From the NCBI GenBank assembly GCA_024195265.1, contig JAJLRJ010000010.1, forward strand, positions 9,874,302 to 9,938,301: a stretch of 64,000 nucleotides of DNA, in the 5' to 3' direction. A program made the position numbers and the translations under genes. The DNA comes from Dendrophyllia cribrosa (Eukaryota > Cnidaria > Anthozoa > Scleractinia > Dendrophylliidae). The notes under the pieces were generated by a model that was given only the letters and a program-made list of their open reading frames with translations, had not been told where the DNA came from and ran no database searches. Shown in pieces: positions 11,508 to 19,655 of this stretch (positions are counted from its first letter, which is position 1; every line of letters begins with the position of its first letter).

Positions 11508-11880
11508 ACTTCCGAATGCTCGAGGAGGAGTCACTCCCAGAGAAGGGCGAGTTCTATAGCGATCTCAAAAGGGAACACATTACCGACGAGGACTACATCC
11601 ATGTGCAGGAAGTGTGGAAAGTGTTTGAATGTAAAAACCTCGGTGACTATCGCGATCTTTACTTAGAGACAGATGTGTTGCTTCTGGCTGAAGTTTTCGA
11701 GAATTTCAGAAAAACTTGCCTCAAACACTACAAACTTGACCCGGCGCATTACTATACAAGCCCGGGCCTCAGCTGGGACGCTCTTTTAAAATACACAGGC
11801 GTAAACCTAGAGCTGCTCACAGATGCGAATATGCACCTCTTTGTTGAAAAGGGCATGCGTGGTGGTATTAATGGATTAAT
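11508..11880 (+). pseudogene. Protein-primed family B DNA polymerase, internal fragment (Maverick/Polinton)
   Basis: The plus-strand frame includes ITDEDYIHVQEVW, YRDLYLETDVLLLAEVF, DPAHYYTSPGLSWDALL and HLFVEKGMRGGI. This is the region around the third exonuclease motif and the start of the polymerase part in protein-primed B-family polymerases of Maverick/Polinton elements (family knowledge). Only about 125 residues remain of a protein normally near 1000 residues or more. The similarity stops just after GMRGGI at about 11876-11880, where sequence of the integrase on the opposite strand begins. The N-terminal end is also missing. It is a non-functional relic of viral origin. Confidence 0.8.
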
Positions 11881-12130
11881 GAGGAAGTTTGTCTTGGGGT
11901 AAAAAAAGTAGATCAGCTTGATGCACCGCATTGGGCGTGAAGACATCAAACTTTAGCCGAGGGATATAGCGTGGCGCTGGGAGGTAAACCTGCCAAATAG
12001 CTTGTTTGACGAGCCACTTTTTTGCGACCTCATCAGAGACCTTGGCTGCTGCAGCTAGCTTTTTGACAGCGGCAAGACCTTTCCAGTAGCCTTTCGGACT
12101 GTAATAGATCTTTGATAATTTAGCATCCAT
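11876..12130 (-). pseudogene. Retrovirus-type integrase of Maverick/Polinton, N-terminal fragment
   Basis: On the minus strand an ATG at 12130 opens a frame beginning MDAKLSKIYYSPKGYWKG, continuing with VAKKWLVKQAIWQVYLP and VHQADLLFLPQDKLPH, then a stop at 11876. The part before the catalytic core of rve-type integrases from Maverick elements reads this way (family knowledge). The Asp of HQADLLF is probably the first acidic catalytic residue. The other two acidic residues are absent because the frame ends where polymerase sequence of the opposite strand starts. About 84 residues remain, against 250 or more in complete proteins. The ATG is preceded by a TATATATATGTATAT element. Confidence 0.75.
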
Positions 12131-12161
12131 CGTGCATCCATATACATATATATATGAGGTT
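12131..12161 (-). promoter_or_regulatory. TATATA promoter-like element before the integrase ATG
   Basis: The 31-bp interval between the integrase start and the stop of the next gene is filled by an A/T stretch and TATATATATGTATAT in gene sense. It matches elements in front of most genes of this block. Confidence 0.55.
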
Positions 12162-12594
12162 TTAAAGAAATCGAAAAGCTGCATACCCAAGGGCAAGCAC
12201 GCCAGTTCCGATAAACAATAGCTCACCTTGCTTCTGCTGTTGGCCGGGTTTATAGAAGTCAGAGAACTCGGGCTCTTTTGGGGGTTCTATTTGTTGGTCT
12301 CGATGGGTTTGGTCGTAGAGAACCAGAGCTTGGTCGGTCTTAGCGAAGTTGTGTTTCGCCTGGTCTTTAATCCGATCATTGGTTGCAATCCAGTCGAGGA
12401 GCTTTGTGCGGTTCTTCTCATATTTGGCATAAGCTGCATTGTAAGCCTCTAAGGCCTTGTCGTGCCTAGTCTTCTCTTCCAGTGCGGCTTGGCCGTTGTC
12501 GCCGGATAAATATTTTGCCAAATAATTACCGCCAGTGAAAGCGGCTGCATTGAGAATAAATTGCTCCACCAACCATTATGGCGATTGAGGCCAT
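12162..12594 (-). pseudogene. Maverick/Polinton structural-type protein, coiled coil plus C-terminal hydrophobic tail, one frameshift
   Basis: An ATG at 12594 directly follows a TATATATACACA element and reads MASIAIMVGGAIYS. A one-base shift then leads into LNAAAFTGGNYLAKYLSG, and this second frame stays open to 12162 (about 130 codons). The central part is charged and helical (EEKTRHDKALEAYNAAYAKY), and the end GELLFIGTGVLALGYAAF is hydrophobic. I recognise the family as one repeatedly seen in cnidarian and fish Maverick elements, with unknown role; a virion or membrane-linked function is an inference. A start at 12572 would need a TTG codon, so the ATG at 12594 with one frameshift is the better reading. 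The gene is otherwise well preserved. Confidence 0.7.
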
Positions 12595-12611
12595 TGTGTA
12601 TATATTATATT
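12595..12611 (-). promoter_or_regulatory. TATA element immediately before the 12594 ATG
   Basis: In gene sense it reads AAAATATAATATATACAC followed by A and then the ATG. It has the same layout as upstream of the neighbouring genes and supports the start chosen at 12594. Confidence 0.55.
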
Positions 12612-12833
12612 TTACATGTTGGCTGGGAGGATTTTCTGATCCTCGAGGTATTTCTTTAGTGCGATGCTTCCAGCCATGACAGCTGTGAACTTCACGTAGT
12701 TCATCACATTAGAGCAGGGGTCAGATGTGAATGGCTCTTTAACGACTTTTTTAGCGATCCACCCAATACCAGCTGCAAGGCCAGTGATTGTTGCGGCATC
12801 AGTAACAGACTTCACGAGCTTGTTGTCAGACAT
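12612..12833 (-). CDS. Small hydrophobic Maverick/Polinton protein, 73 aa
   Basis: The intact frame starts at an ATG preceded by TTTTATATATACACC. It begins MSDNKLVKSVTDAATI, has a hydrophobic stretch TGLAAGIGWIAKK, a charged middle, then a second apolar segment VKFTAVMAGSIALKKYL and ends DQKILPANM. Two short membrane-associated helices are likely. The family recurs in the same position of cnidarian Maverick elements; its role is unknown, possibly a minor membrane or virion protein (inference). It lies between two genes of the same strand with short spacers and has no stop or frameshift. Confidence 0.7.
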   Translation of the reverse strand: MSDNKLVKSVTDAATITGLAAGIGWIAKKVVKEPFTSDPCSNVMNYVKFTAVMAGSIALKKYLEDQKILPANM

Positions 12834-12851
12834 GGTGTATATATAAAATTT
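12834..12851 (-). promoter_or_regulatory. TATATATACACC element before the 12833 start
   Basis: In gene sense AAAATTTTATATATACACC abuts the ATG. It occupies the whole spacer between two adjacent genes of the block. Confidence 0.55.
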
Positions 12852-13007
12852 TTATTTTTCTGTCGACTCCTCACCATGCGCTGGGTCTGTGTTTTGTGTT
12901 GCTAATTGCCAAATTGTTTTTAGGGCGGTAATGTTGAATTTAACCATAAGAAGAAGAATACCTCCGATTGCAGCCCCCTTTACGAAACCTTGTATGATGT
13001 TTATCAT
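12852..13007 (-). CDS. 51-residue membrane micro-protein of the Maverick block
   Basis: The minus-strand frame from an ATG at 13007 to TAA at 12852 reads MINIIQGFVKGAAIGG, then ILLLMVKFNITALKTIW, and ends DPAHGEESTEK. It is too short for common ORF cut-offs. I call it a gene because its ATG directly follows ATATATATACTCACACA, the same element as its neighbours. It also fits exactly between the genes at 12612-12833 and 13035-13475 with no wasted space. One hydrophobic helix and an acidic tail suggest a small membrane protein. I do not recognise a function. Confidence 0.55.
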   Translation of the reverse strand: MINIIQGFVKGAAIGGILLLMVKFNITALKTIWQLATQNTDPAHGEESTEK

Positions 13008-13034
13008 TGTGTGAGTATATATATGTATTTTTTT
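13008..13034 (-). promoter_or_regulatory. TATATATACTCACACA element before the 51-aa gene
   Basis: A poly-A/T run followed by ACATATATATACTCACACA, in gene sense, reaches the ATG at 13007. Confidence 0.5.
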
Positions 13035-13475
13035 TTATTCCATCTCACGAATTCTTCGCCTCGGCGGTCTATGTGTGGGTGGAGGAGTTTGAACCTCATT
13101 CACCTCTGCTGCCGGCGCAGTGGGCCTAAGTGTCTTCATAATGGCTTCACGTTGGTAATACACACCCAAAGCGGATACAATCACGCCGGCAACTGTTAGA
13201 ATATAGAAGCCAGAGTTGTTGCTGCTCTCTGTGTGGTCGCTGTTAGTGGATGTGTTTGTAGCCTGGCTTGGGGTGGGGCCCTTTGCCGTTTTAGAAGCCT
13301 GTTTTTTTTTTGCCTCTCTTGCCAGACGATTTCGCTCTGCTAGCCTTTTGCCAGAAGCAACACGACCAGGGCTTTTTGCTGGAGCAGTCTTTGGGGTATC
13401 AGAGGTAACGTGCATGTTGGTTGTCGCTGTTTCCTCAGGTATCGTCGGCAACGGTTGCTCAGCTTGTGCCTCCAT
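13035..13475 (-). CDS. Maverick/Polinton protein with basic N-terminal region and one membrane span, 146 aa
   Basis: The intact frame starts MEAQAEQPLPTIPEE after TATATATATACACG. The first 85 residues are rich in Pro, Ala, Thr and Lys/Arg (for example KRLAERNRLAREAKKK). Residues near 89-110 form one hydrophobic helix (FYILTVAGVIVSALGVYY), and a Pro/Arg-rich tail ends with RRRIREME. Basic, Ala/Lys-rich proteins with a single span are found at this position in cnidarian Maverick elements; a nucleic-acid-binding or virion membrane role is an inference. No stops or shifts. It is followed by a short spacer to the gene at 12852-13007. Confidence 0.7.
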   Translation of the reverse strand: MEAQAEQPLPTIPEETATTNMHVTSDTPKTAPAKSPGRVASGKRLAERNRLAREAKKKQASKTAKGPTPSQATNTSTNSDHTESSNNSGFYILTVAGVIVSALGVYYQREAIMKTLRPTAPAAEVNEVQTPPPTHRPPRRRIREME

Positions 13476-13498
13476 CGTGTATATATATAAGTTTTTAA
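13476..13498 (-). promoter_or_regulatory. TATATATATACACG element before the 13475 start
   Basis: In gene sense TTTTTAAAAACTTATATATATACACG abuts the ATG. This is the clearest instance of the shared element. Confidence 0.6.
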
Positions 13499-13546
13499 AA
13501 ATAATCTATCTGATTCCTACCTGGTTCCTTCGTGGTTCCTGTCAGA

Positions 13547-14137
13547 TTAATTGTCAACTTCATCAAAGCCCTCTAGTGGGTATCCTTCACTGTCCCTTGT
13601 GAGGGGCCTGGGTGTTGGCGGCATGATCTCTTCTGGCTCCTTTTTGAAGTCGATGTGTTTTGTAGTGATCAAAGCAGCATTTGCCAATGCCAAGAATTTG
13701 CCGCATCGCAGTGCAAGACCACCAGCAAGAGATGACAATTCATGGTTGATCATGTAGTCATTTTTGAGTTCTTTCTGCAACTTTTCCACATCGTCAATCG
13801 AAACAACCATGCCAGCGCCTTTGGTTACAAGCATTAAAACGCTGTCAATCAGAGACTCAGTCGTCTTGTTGCCGACGTAGGCTTCATACCTTTTGTAATA
13901 TTTTTCAACTTCCTTATCCGAAAGGCGTTTCACCTGCTCGTGTGTGAGCTGGGCACCGATGGCTTCTTTTGATTTGCCAGTCGAGACAAGAACTGCCAGC
14001 TTCTCGCGTTGAGCCGGAATGAGGTCCCCCTCTAGCAGACGGATGGGTGAGTCTGATGGCACGGAGCTATCTGGAGATGACTCCAGCATCTGCATGATTT
14101 CATTCATTGCAGCCTCATCAGGGTTTGCATGTGCCAT
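13547..14137 (-). CDS. Conserved Maverick/Polinton protein of unknown function, 196 aa
   Basis: The intact frame starts MAHANPDEAAMNEIMQ after an ATATATACACG element. It is mostly helical and charged, with LTHEQVKRLSDKEVEKYY, KRYEAYVGNKTTESLID, an apolar segment VLMLVTKGAGMVVSI, and LAGGLALRCGKFLALANAA near residues 137-155, then an acidic Pro-rich tail. I recognise the central part as a protein repeatedly found in Maverick elements of corals and fish. Its role is not established; position among virion genes suggests a structural part (inference). No stops or shifts in 196 codons, unlike the nearby capsid gene. Confidence 0.75.
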   Translation of the reverse strand: MAHANPDEAAMNEIMQMLESSPDSSVPSDSPIRLLEGDLIPAQREKLAVLVSTGKSKEAIGAQLTHEQVKRLSDKEVEKYYKRYEAYVGNKTTESLIDSVLMLVTKGAGMVVSIDDVEKLQKELKNDYMINHELSSLAGGLALRCGKFLALANAALITTKHIDFKKEPEEIMPPTPRPLTRDSEGYPLEGFDEVDN

Positions 14138-14154
14138 CGTGTATATATGTGTTT
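14138..14154 (-). promoter_or_regulatory. ATATATACACG element before the 14137 start
   Basis: In gene sense ATTTAAAAACACATATATACACG leads straight into the ATG and fills the spacer to the stop of the preceding gene. Confidence 0.6.
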
Positions 14155-14394
14155 TTAAATTTCAATTATTTTCTTGATGTCAGGCAAAAGCCTTTCAACC
14201 TCCTGTAAGAGCTCGGCCATGGTGCCTGGCATCTCTACAAGTTTCAAAGGGTAGCGGCTAAGAAGCATCTGGCGCAGATCATCCTCACCGGCGGCTTTGA
14301 TAATTTTGAATTGCATTTCGTCTGTCTTGGCCTGTAATTTAATCAAAAGTTGGTAGAAGGCTGTTAGCTTGTGAAGCTTGGTGGGGGCGTTCAT
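14155..14394 (-). CDS. Small helical Maverick-block protein, 79 aa
   Basis: The frame runs from an ATG at 14394 to 14155. It reads MNAPTKLHKLTAFYQLLIKL, then KTDEMQFKIIKAAGEDD, and ends ELLQEVERLLPDIKKIIEI. It is predicted to be all-helical and soluble, with heptad-like Leu spacing at the C-terminal end. I do not recognise the family. It is the first gene of the minus-strand run, with only a promoter element between it and the next gene at 14137. Upstream of its ATG are TATATATATAC repeats at 14405-14415 and 14421-14435. Confidence 0.6.
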   Translation of the reverse strand: MNAPTKLHKLTAFYQLLIKLQAKTDEMQFKIIKAAGEDDLRQMLLSRYPLKLVEMPGTMAELLQEVERLLPDIKKIIEI

Positions 14395-14440
14395 GGCTCA
14401 GCTAGTATATATATACATTGTGTATATATATATATAGACG
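14395..14440. promoter_or_regulatory. Double TATATA element, possible divergent promoter
   Basis: Two TATATATATA runs (14405-14415 and 14421-14435) lie between the minus-strand gene starting at 14394 and a plus-strand ATG near 14475. The layout resembles the divergent promoter at 18313-18365. Confidence 0.45.
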
Positions 14441-14600
14441 GTTTTGAAGGTGCTGCCTGAGCCAACAAAAGATGTCATACCAAAAGGATCACAATAATGG
14501 ATTCACAGTCCGGATTCGGTGGATATAATAAAAAACTAGTTAAAAAGACCGAAAATGGACAACTTTTGGTATAAAAAAATGTAAAAATTTAGTTAAAAAA
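14441..14600 (+). other. Possible plus-strand gene start truncated by the Penelope-like insertion
   Basis: ATGs near 14474 and 14496 open short frames (the second reads MDSQSGFGGYNKKLVKK), each closed by a stop before 14580. I do not recognise them. Their place downstream of a TATATA run suggests the 5' end of a Maverick gene interrupted by the insertion that follows. Confidence 0.25.
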
Positions 14601-14601
14601 C

Positions 14602-14626
14602 GTTTCGGTCTCTCGACCTTCATCAG
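14602..14626 (-). ncRNA. Hammerhead-ribozyme-like core
   Basis: The minus strand reads CTGATGA, A, GGTC-GAGA-GACC, GAAAC. This is the conserved hammerhead core, with a 4-bp stem II closed by a GAGA tetraloop. Hammerhead motifs are known from the terminal repeats of Penelope-like elements, and a Penelope-like ORF starts about 480 bp away. I did not verify stems I and III or the cleavage site. The motif is antisense to the neighbouring ORF. Confidence 0.6.
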
Positions 14627-14639
14627 TTGTACAGCCGGC

Positions 14640-15080
14640 AGTTACACATGAGACTTAAATACGGTTACAACAATGACTTAACATTAAACTACTGATAAAT
14701 TACGTAACGAAAATAATAAAAGCAAAAATACAACAGTAATACAATAATAGAAGTGATAACGAAACTAGACTAAAGGAAAACCACAAATATACTAATGAGC
14801 TACGGTAACATAACAATAGAAGGTATAATTACTAAGAAAGACAATCAAAAATAGATGTAAAAAGTTATGCAATTGCCCTAACGTAATTTTTGAATTTCAT
14901 TCAAAAAATCGTATTCATTACAATTAAATTCAGGGGGTTTTATCACTAGGTTGCGATTTTCTTATAGTTGACTTTTAGCATTAATTTTTATATTTTTATC
15001 GCCTTTTGTAATTGTCTTAGCGTTCAAGGGCCTCGTTCGGGGAATGTTATTTTTGTGCTGGCCTCGTCACTCAAAGGCTC
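14640..15080. other. Non-coding part of the Penelope-like insertion
   Basis: AT-rich sequence with many stops in all frames, between the hammerhead-like core and the first recognisable polymerase residues. No gene seen. Confidence 0.4.
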
Positions 15081-15099
15081 TGAGTGTGGAATTTATTAC

Positions 15100-16075
15100 T
15101 CTGTTTAAGGACCCTGCTCAGGGATTTTGTTGTGACCTTGGCTGGTATAATTATTCAAAGCCCTGAATGGGAACGTATTAACAAGTTCAAACCATACTCC
15201 AAACCAGCAAACCACCCGCTTTATGTACACCGCAAATCAAATCATCCGCCTAACATCATTAGGAACATCCCAGAATCAATTGACAGGAGACTTTCTGAAA
15301 TATCGTGCGATGAAGAAACATTCAATGAGGCGGCACCAGAATATCAGGAAGCATTGCGGAAGAGCGGTGATGATTATAAACTCCGGTTCAACCCACCAGC
15401 ACCAAGAGCAGCAACACAACAGCATACACGAAGAAGGAAAAACTAATGTTGGTAAAGAGTTCTTTAAGTTAATAGATAAATGCTTTCCAAGCGGCCATGA
15501 ATTAAGGAAAATATTTAACAGGAGCACACTTAAGTTAAGCTATACACTGTAGTTGTATGCCTAATGTTAAACAAATCATAGATGGACACAACAAGATCAC
15601 TCTGAAAAAGGCAGAACAGCAAGGTAGTATAGATAATGTTGAAAGGAAGTGTAGTTGTAGAAAGAAAGAAGAGTGCCCATTGAACGGAGAATGTCTAACT
15701 AAAGAAATAGTTTATCAAGCTACCGTCAAGACGCAAGAAAGTGCAGAGACCTATATAGGTTTAACAGCTAACGAATTTAAAACTAGATGGCGTAACCATA
15801 AGGCGTCATTTAACGATGAAAATAGAAAGAACGATACGGAATTAAGTAAATATTTATGGCAGTTAAAGGACCGAAAACAGGAATATGACATCACCTGGAA
15901 AATTCTAGCAAAAGCCAAGGCATATTCGAATCAAACGAAACGATGTAATCTGTGTATTGCAGAAAAACATTTGATAATAACTAAACCGCAAATGGCTTCG
16001 CTAAATAGGAGAAACGAGCTTATTTCAACGTGTAGACACAGACGTAAATATATTTTAAAACACACCCAAGAATAA
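15100..16075 (+). pseudogene. Penelope-like element: RT C-terminal linker and GIY-YIG endonuclease, two frameshifts
   Basis: Three plus-strand frames in order read [20 protein letters not shown] and [15 protein letters not shown] (to 15446), [20 protein letters not shown] (to 15552), then CMPNVKQIIDGHN and a GIY-YIG domain from 15557 to 16075. The endonuclease shows VYQATV, TYIGLT, KTRWRNHKASF and ELSKYLWQLKD, matching the strand, the catalytic Arg and the Glu-containing segment. These parts follow the reverse transcriptase in Penelope-like elements. The reverse transcriptase itself is absent, so the copy is 5' truncated, as is usual. Frameshifts near 15440 and 15550 disable it. It sits inside the Maverick block and separates the 14155-14394 gene from the ATPase. 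Confidence 0.85.
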
Positions 16076-16355
16076 GTTCTACCGAAGCAAGTAGTGCGCG
16101 CGCATGTATTCTTTAGGCGCGCTCATATTTTTAACGGTTAGGTGGAGTGTGCGTCTTGCGAAATCATACATATAAATAACGTAGTCAAACAAGGGATCAA
16201 GCATTGTAAGTTTAACTGAGGAGTGGGTGGCAACACCTACGAAACAAGTTTGTATTAAACTTATGGTCATCAAAGTTGAGTGATTTTCCTTCTTGGATTA
16301 TTCTGCTCCTACACTGTAGAGCACTTTATTGGATTCGCCGGTGAATCTTCAACTT

Positions 16356-16406
<51 letters not shown>
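16076..16406. other. 3' flank of the Penelope-like insertion and (AT)n microsatellite
   Basis: No convincing gene. A pure AT dinucleotide run spans 16358-16401. It may mark the junction back into Maverick sequence, because the ATPase stop codon follows at 16407. A 64-codon minus-strand frame at 16079-16273 matches nothing I know. Confidence 0.5.
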
Positions 16407-16407
<1 letters not shown>

Positions 16408-17006
16408 TATATTTTCACTTCAATCCCATATGGATGCCGCAGAGAGAAAACTAGGTGGGAAAACTTGCGTCTCTTAACCCGTGCAATAAGCTCTTTGTAC
16501 TCCCCGTGTGAGAGCTCGCCGGCATAGTCATCGAAGATAGCCTTCGTTGTTTTGCCTGATGGGGTGTAAAAAAGCACGATCGCTGCCACGTTTTCCCTAA
16601 ATGGTTTCGCAATGCTGGTTACCTGTTGGGTGAGCACCCACACGGAGATGCCACTGTGGCGCGCGCTGAAGCCGAGGGAGACAAGTTGACCTGTGCGGCC
16701 TTTCACGGCTTTCGAAGCGGCGCAATCATCGAGAATGATGTGCGTGTTAGTTCCTTCGAAAAAGAAACTTGACAGAGTTAACCAGGATTCAATCTCATGC
16801 TGCTGGCAGTCTATCACGAAAATGCGGGATTCATTATCCACGAAACCATCGTAGGTCTTGTTGTGGACAAATGTTGGGCATAGAAGAACGATATAGTCAA
16901 ACTTGCCCCTGAAGGGACCACGGAGAAGGTTTATGAGATACTGTGTTTTGCCAGAATTAGTCGGCCCAATAATTAGGGCATTGAAGGGCAGCTTTCGTGA
17001 GTCCAT
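16407..17006 (-). CDS. Maverick/Polinton DNA-packaging ATPase (FtsK/HerA, A32-like)
   Basis: An intact frame of 199 codons. Residues 13-20 are GPTNSGKT, a Walker A loop. HIILDDCA near residues 88-95 is the Walker B strand with its acidic pair. VWVLTQQ near 122-128 is the following strand with the polar sensor residue expected in FtsK/HerA ATPases. Proteins of this size and motif order pump DNA into capsids in adenovirus-like and Maverick lineages (family knowledge). The gene sits directly downstream of the capsid gene on the same strand, the usual Maverick neighbourhood. Unlike the capsid gene it has no stop or shift. Its upstream spacer (17007-17067) lacks the TATATATACAC element of the other genes. 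Confidence 0.85.
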
Positions 17007-17067
17007 TACCCAACACCTATATTAGTTGGTTTTGCACTTTATGATGCGCGGTGTGCTCGCAGCTGGC

Positions 17068-18312
17068 TTAATACTGAACAGCCTGCAGCTGACTGTCCAT
17101 GATGTTCAACTGTGAGTCGCTGATGGTGTAGATGTGGCAGTGAACATTTCCAGAGCCAGAAGTCTTTCGTTCAATCTCAAGATGCACACCATCCTTTGTG
17201 TTTACAAGGCGTTGGCCGTTACCGTGCAGAGTTGTATCAGCCATTGAGGAGGCCAAACTTGTTGTCAGTTAGATATTTTGTCAGAGTCATGTTGGGCCTG
17301 CCACCAGCACTCTTTGTTTTAACGTTGAAGAGTCGGCTGACCTCATTCCACATGTCGGTTCCATTGATGCCTTCGTTGTAAATCCTGTTGGGAGAGCCGT
17401 TGATGGTGACATTCACTTTGGTGATGTCTGGATTGAAGTATTTTTCAGAATCCCTGTCTCCAGCTGTGTAGGGTTCGATGAATAGCAGAAGGATGCCTTT
17501 TAATGACCTGCGCTGTGGGTTCACCCTAAGATTCAGCCTAGCGTCTGAACCCTTCGAGAATGGGACCACTTCCTCTCGCATTATATGGTCGTAGGCAAAC
17601 TCCTTTCCGCTAGAGTAAACGCGCATTGCCTCGTCAGCCAGCTGCTTACTTCTTATTGTCTCGTATCAAACTGTATATTTGTCAACTTGTATACAAGCTT
17701 ATTTGTATCAGAACCAATTACAACATAAGCTGCCTGTGCGAGTGTTATCTCGAAGATTAGATCTTTGTATAGGGCCTGTGGGTATAAGACACCGTGGTCT
17801 GTCAGAATCTGGTGGTCCAGATTGATGCGGTACTTATTCTTGTACACACTCTCCAGCTTGTTTTCCGCATCCACGCCAGAGGTCTTTTTGTCACCTGCGT
17901 CAGAACGGATCTTGCACAAGTCAACACTCTGGATGCCCTCCGGAATCATATTGTCTCACTCATCAACAGAAAGGAAAAGGTCCTCAAAGATTTTGTAAAT
18001 ATCGTATCCAACAGTGTCCTGGACAGTGGTAGCGGCAAATTTTACAACGAACCTGTCAACTAACGCCCGGGAAACATTCTGGACGAGATAGTTGTTTACA
18101 TCACCGCCGGTAAGGTCGATGTTAAAAATCAAGGCAAGCGAGTCCGACACGATAACCTCATGTTCGTTTAGCTTGGGCACCGAAACGTACAGGGTCTCGC
18201 CAGGCTTGGCTGTAGAGCGGTCAAATGTGATGCGCTTTACGGTGCGCTCTGCTTTCATTGCACCAAGAGTCTTCTCGGAGTTCGTTGGAAGGAGGTTTGG
18301 TTGAACAGCCAT
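17068..18312 (-). pseudogene. Maverick/Polinton major capsid protein, broken
   Basis: The minus-strand ATG at 18312 opens a frame starting MAVQPNLLPTNSEKTLG. Recognisable downstream blocks include TVQDTVGYDIYKIFEDLF, ALYKDLIFEITLAQAAY, NLRVNPQRRSLKGILLLF and GSGNVHCHIYTISDSQL. Length, order and the position next to the packaging ATPase agree with the double jelly-roll capsid protein of Maverick elements (family knowledge). It has three lesions: an in-frame TGA at 17956-17958, a frameshift near 17665, and a second shift with small loss near 17240-17256. The stop could be a CGA to TGA change at a methylated CpG (inference). An old, non-functional copy; capsid assembly from this locus is not expected. 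Confidence 0.85.
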
Positions 18313-18365
18313 AGCAGAATATATATATATGTTTTTTTAAAAATATTTATATACATTGTTACATC
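18313..18365. promoter_or_regulatory. Divergent promoter region between the capsid gene and the 18366 gene
   Basis: The 53-bp spacer holds ATATATATATAT next to the capsid ATG and TTTTAAAAATATTTATATACA ahead of the plus-strand ATG at 18366. Both arms have the A/T block plus TATATA layout seen elsewhere in the block, so a shared two-way promoter is likely (inference). Confidence 0.5.
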
Positions 18366-19655
18366 ATGGCAGAAGGCGGTTTTGATCCAGGAGATATGCC
18401 CGATAATCCTTGGGTTGATCATGGGATTGACCACGATGATGACGATGATGAACATGAAGTTGACACAACAACCCCCTTTCAACTGAGGCGGCTCATCAAC
18501 CCCATATCATGGTGGTGAACAGCATGAAATGCATACAATGCCTCACGAACAAAGTGGGTTAGATGAAACTAGCCCTCTTCTTGCAGACTCACAGAGATCG
18601 GGCATGGAATACACTCAAGAGCTTATATCCAGATGCTAGTTCAATAGATCTTGATGCATATTTAGACCCCAAATCTAAAAGATTAATGATTAAAAAGACA
18701 GGCTTTGGCAAAAAAGCATACTCTCTCTACACAAGAGAAAGGTTAACTGGACGTGAAAGAGTAAACCCAAACCTTTCACAAGAAATCAGATTTGCTCTTG
18801 GTCAGTCTGCAGAAGAAAAATTAGTTCAAGACAATACAGTCATAAGGCTGAAAGGCTTTCCGTTGAACAACAACAAGCAGCAAATGATGTGCAAAACCTC
18901 AGGGACAGAATCGAACGAGCTCAAGCGAGGATTAATGCTCTGGAACAGGAGCACGGTTCAAGCGTTGAGAGTCAAACCGAGATAGATTAAAACTGCTGAA
19001 AAAGAATCTTCAAGGCGATCTTGAAAACCAGAAAAAAGAATTAGGCGCCCTTCAAAAAATACAAAAACAAACAGACAAAGAGCGGGCAAAAGTTGACAAA
19101 CTCAGAACACAACCTTCTGAGAAAACAAGAGAAAGAAATGAAGTTGAAACAAGACTAAACTCTACTAAACCACTGGATGAGTTAAACGAAAGAAAAGCCG
19201 GGCTTGAACGAGAAAACGCTAAAGACAGGCGCGTGATAGAGGATGTGGCCACTTCTCCCTCTGACAGAGAAGCCGCGGAAGCCCGAGTTGCAGAGCGAGA
19301 AGAAGAACTGGCAAGGTTAAGAGAACAGGTTCAAGAAAGGGAAGAAGCTTTGCCTTTGAGAGAGAGGATAAAAAATATCTTCAAAAAATATGGGTGGACC
19401 TTGCAAGCGGTTGTTCTGGCTGCTGGTATAGACATAGGGGCTGTTACGCTTTCTGCAATGAATGCCTTGAAAGCGGGGACTAAGGCTGTTGGCAATGGTC
19501 TGAAAGAGATAGGGAAGAAGATTGCTTCCATCCTGCCCGGCCTCATCGGCTCTATCGTGAGCTTTATCTTCAAAACGGCTGGGCAGGTTTTATCCTTTCT
19601 TGGCGAGCATGCCTGGCTGCTAATCCTTGCCGTGGTGTGTATTTATCCAATGTAA
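18366..19655 (+). pseudogene. Maverick/Polinton long coiled-coil protein with hydrophobic C-terminal region, several frameshifts
   Basis: An ATG at 18366 begins MAEGGFDPGDMPDNPW and an acidic Asp-rich stretch. Further blocks in shifting frames are HEMHTMPHEQSG, TGFGKKAYSLYTRERLTG (18700-18760), a long Glu/Lys/Arg coiled coil, ALPLRERIKNIFKKYGW (19350-19400), and an apolar glycine-rich end with LPGLIGSIVSFIFK and GEHAWLLILAVV. I recognise this as one protein common in cnidarian Maverick elements, of unknown function; a coiled coil plus membrane-active tail suggests a virion protein acting on membranes (inference). At least four frame changes are needed to read it through, so the copy is dead. 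It is transcribed away from the capsid gene. Confidence 0.75.

Noticed and set aside
12990..13757. Plus-strand frames of 68-128 codons opposite the Maverick genes
   Set aside because: Antisense shadows of the minus-strand genes at 13035 and 13547, without their own promoter element.
16079..16273. 64-codon minus-strand frame as a Maverick protease
   Set aside because: No His-Asp-Cys pattern of adenain-like proteases; it lies in the 3' flank of the Penelope-like insertion.
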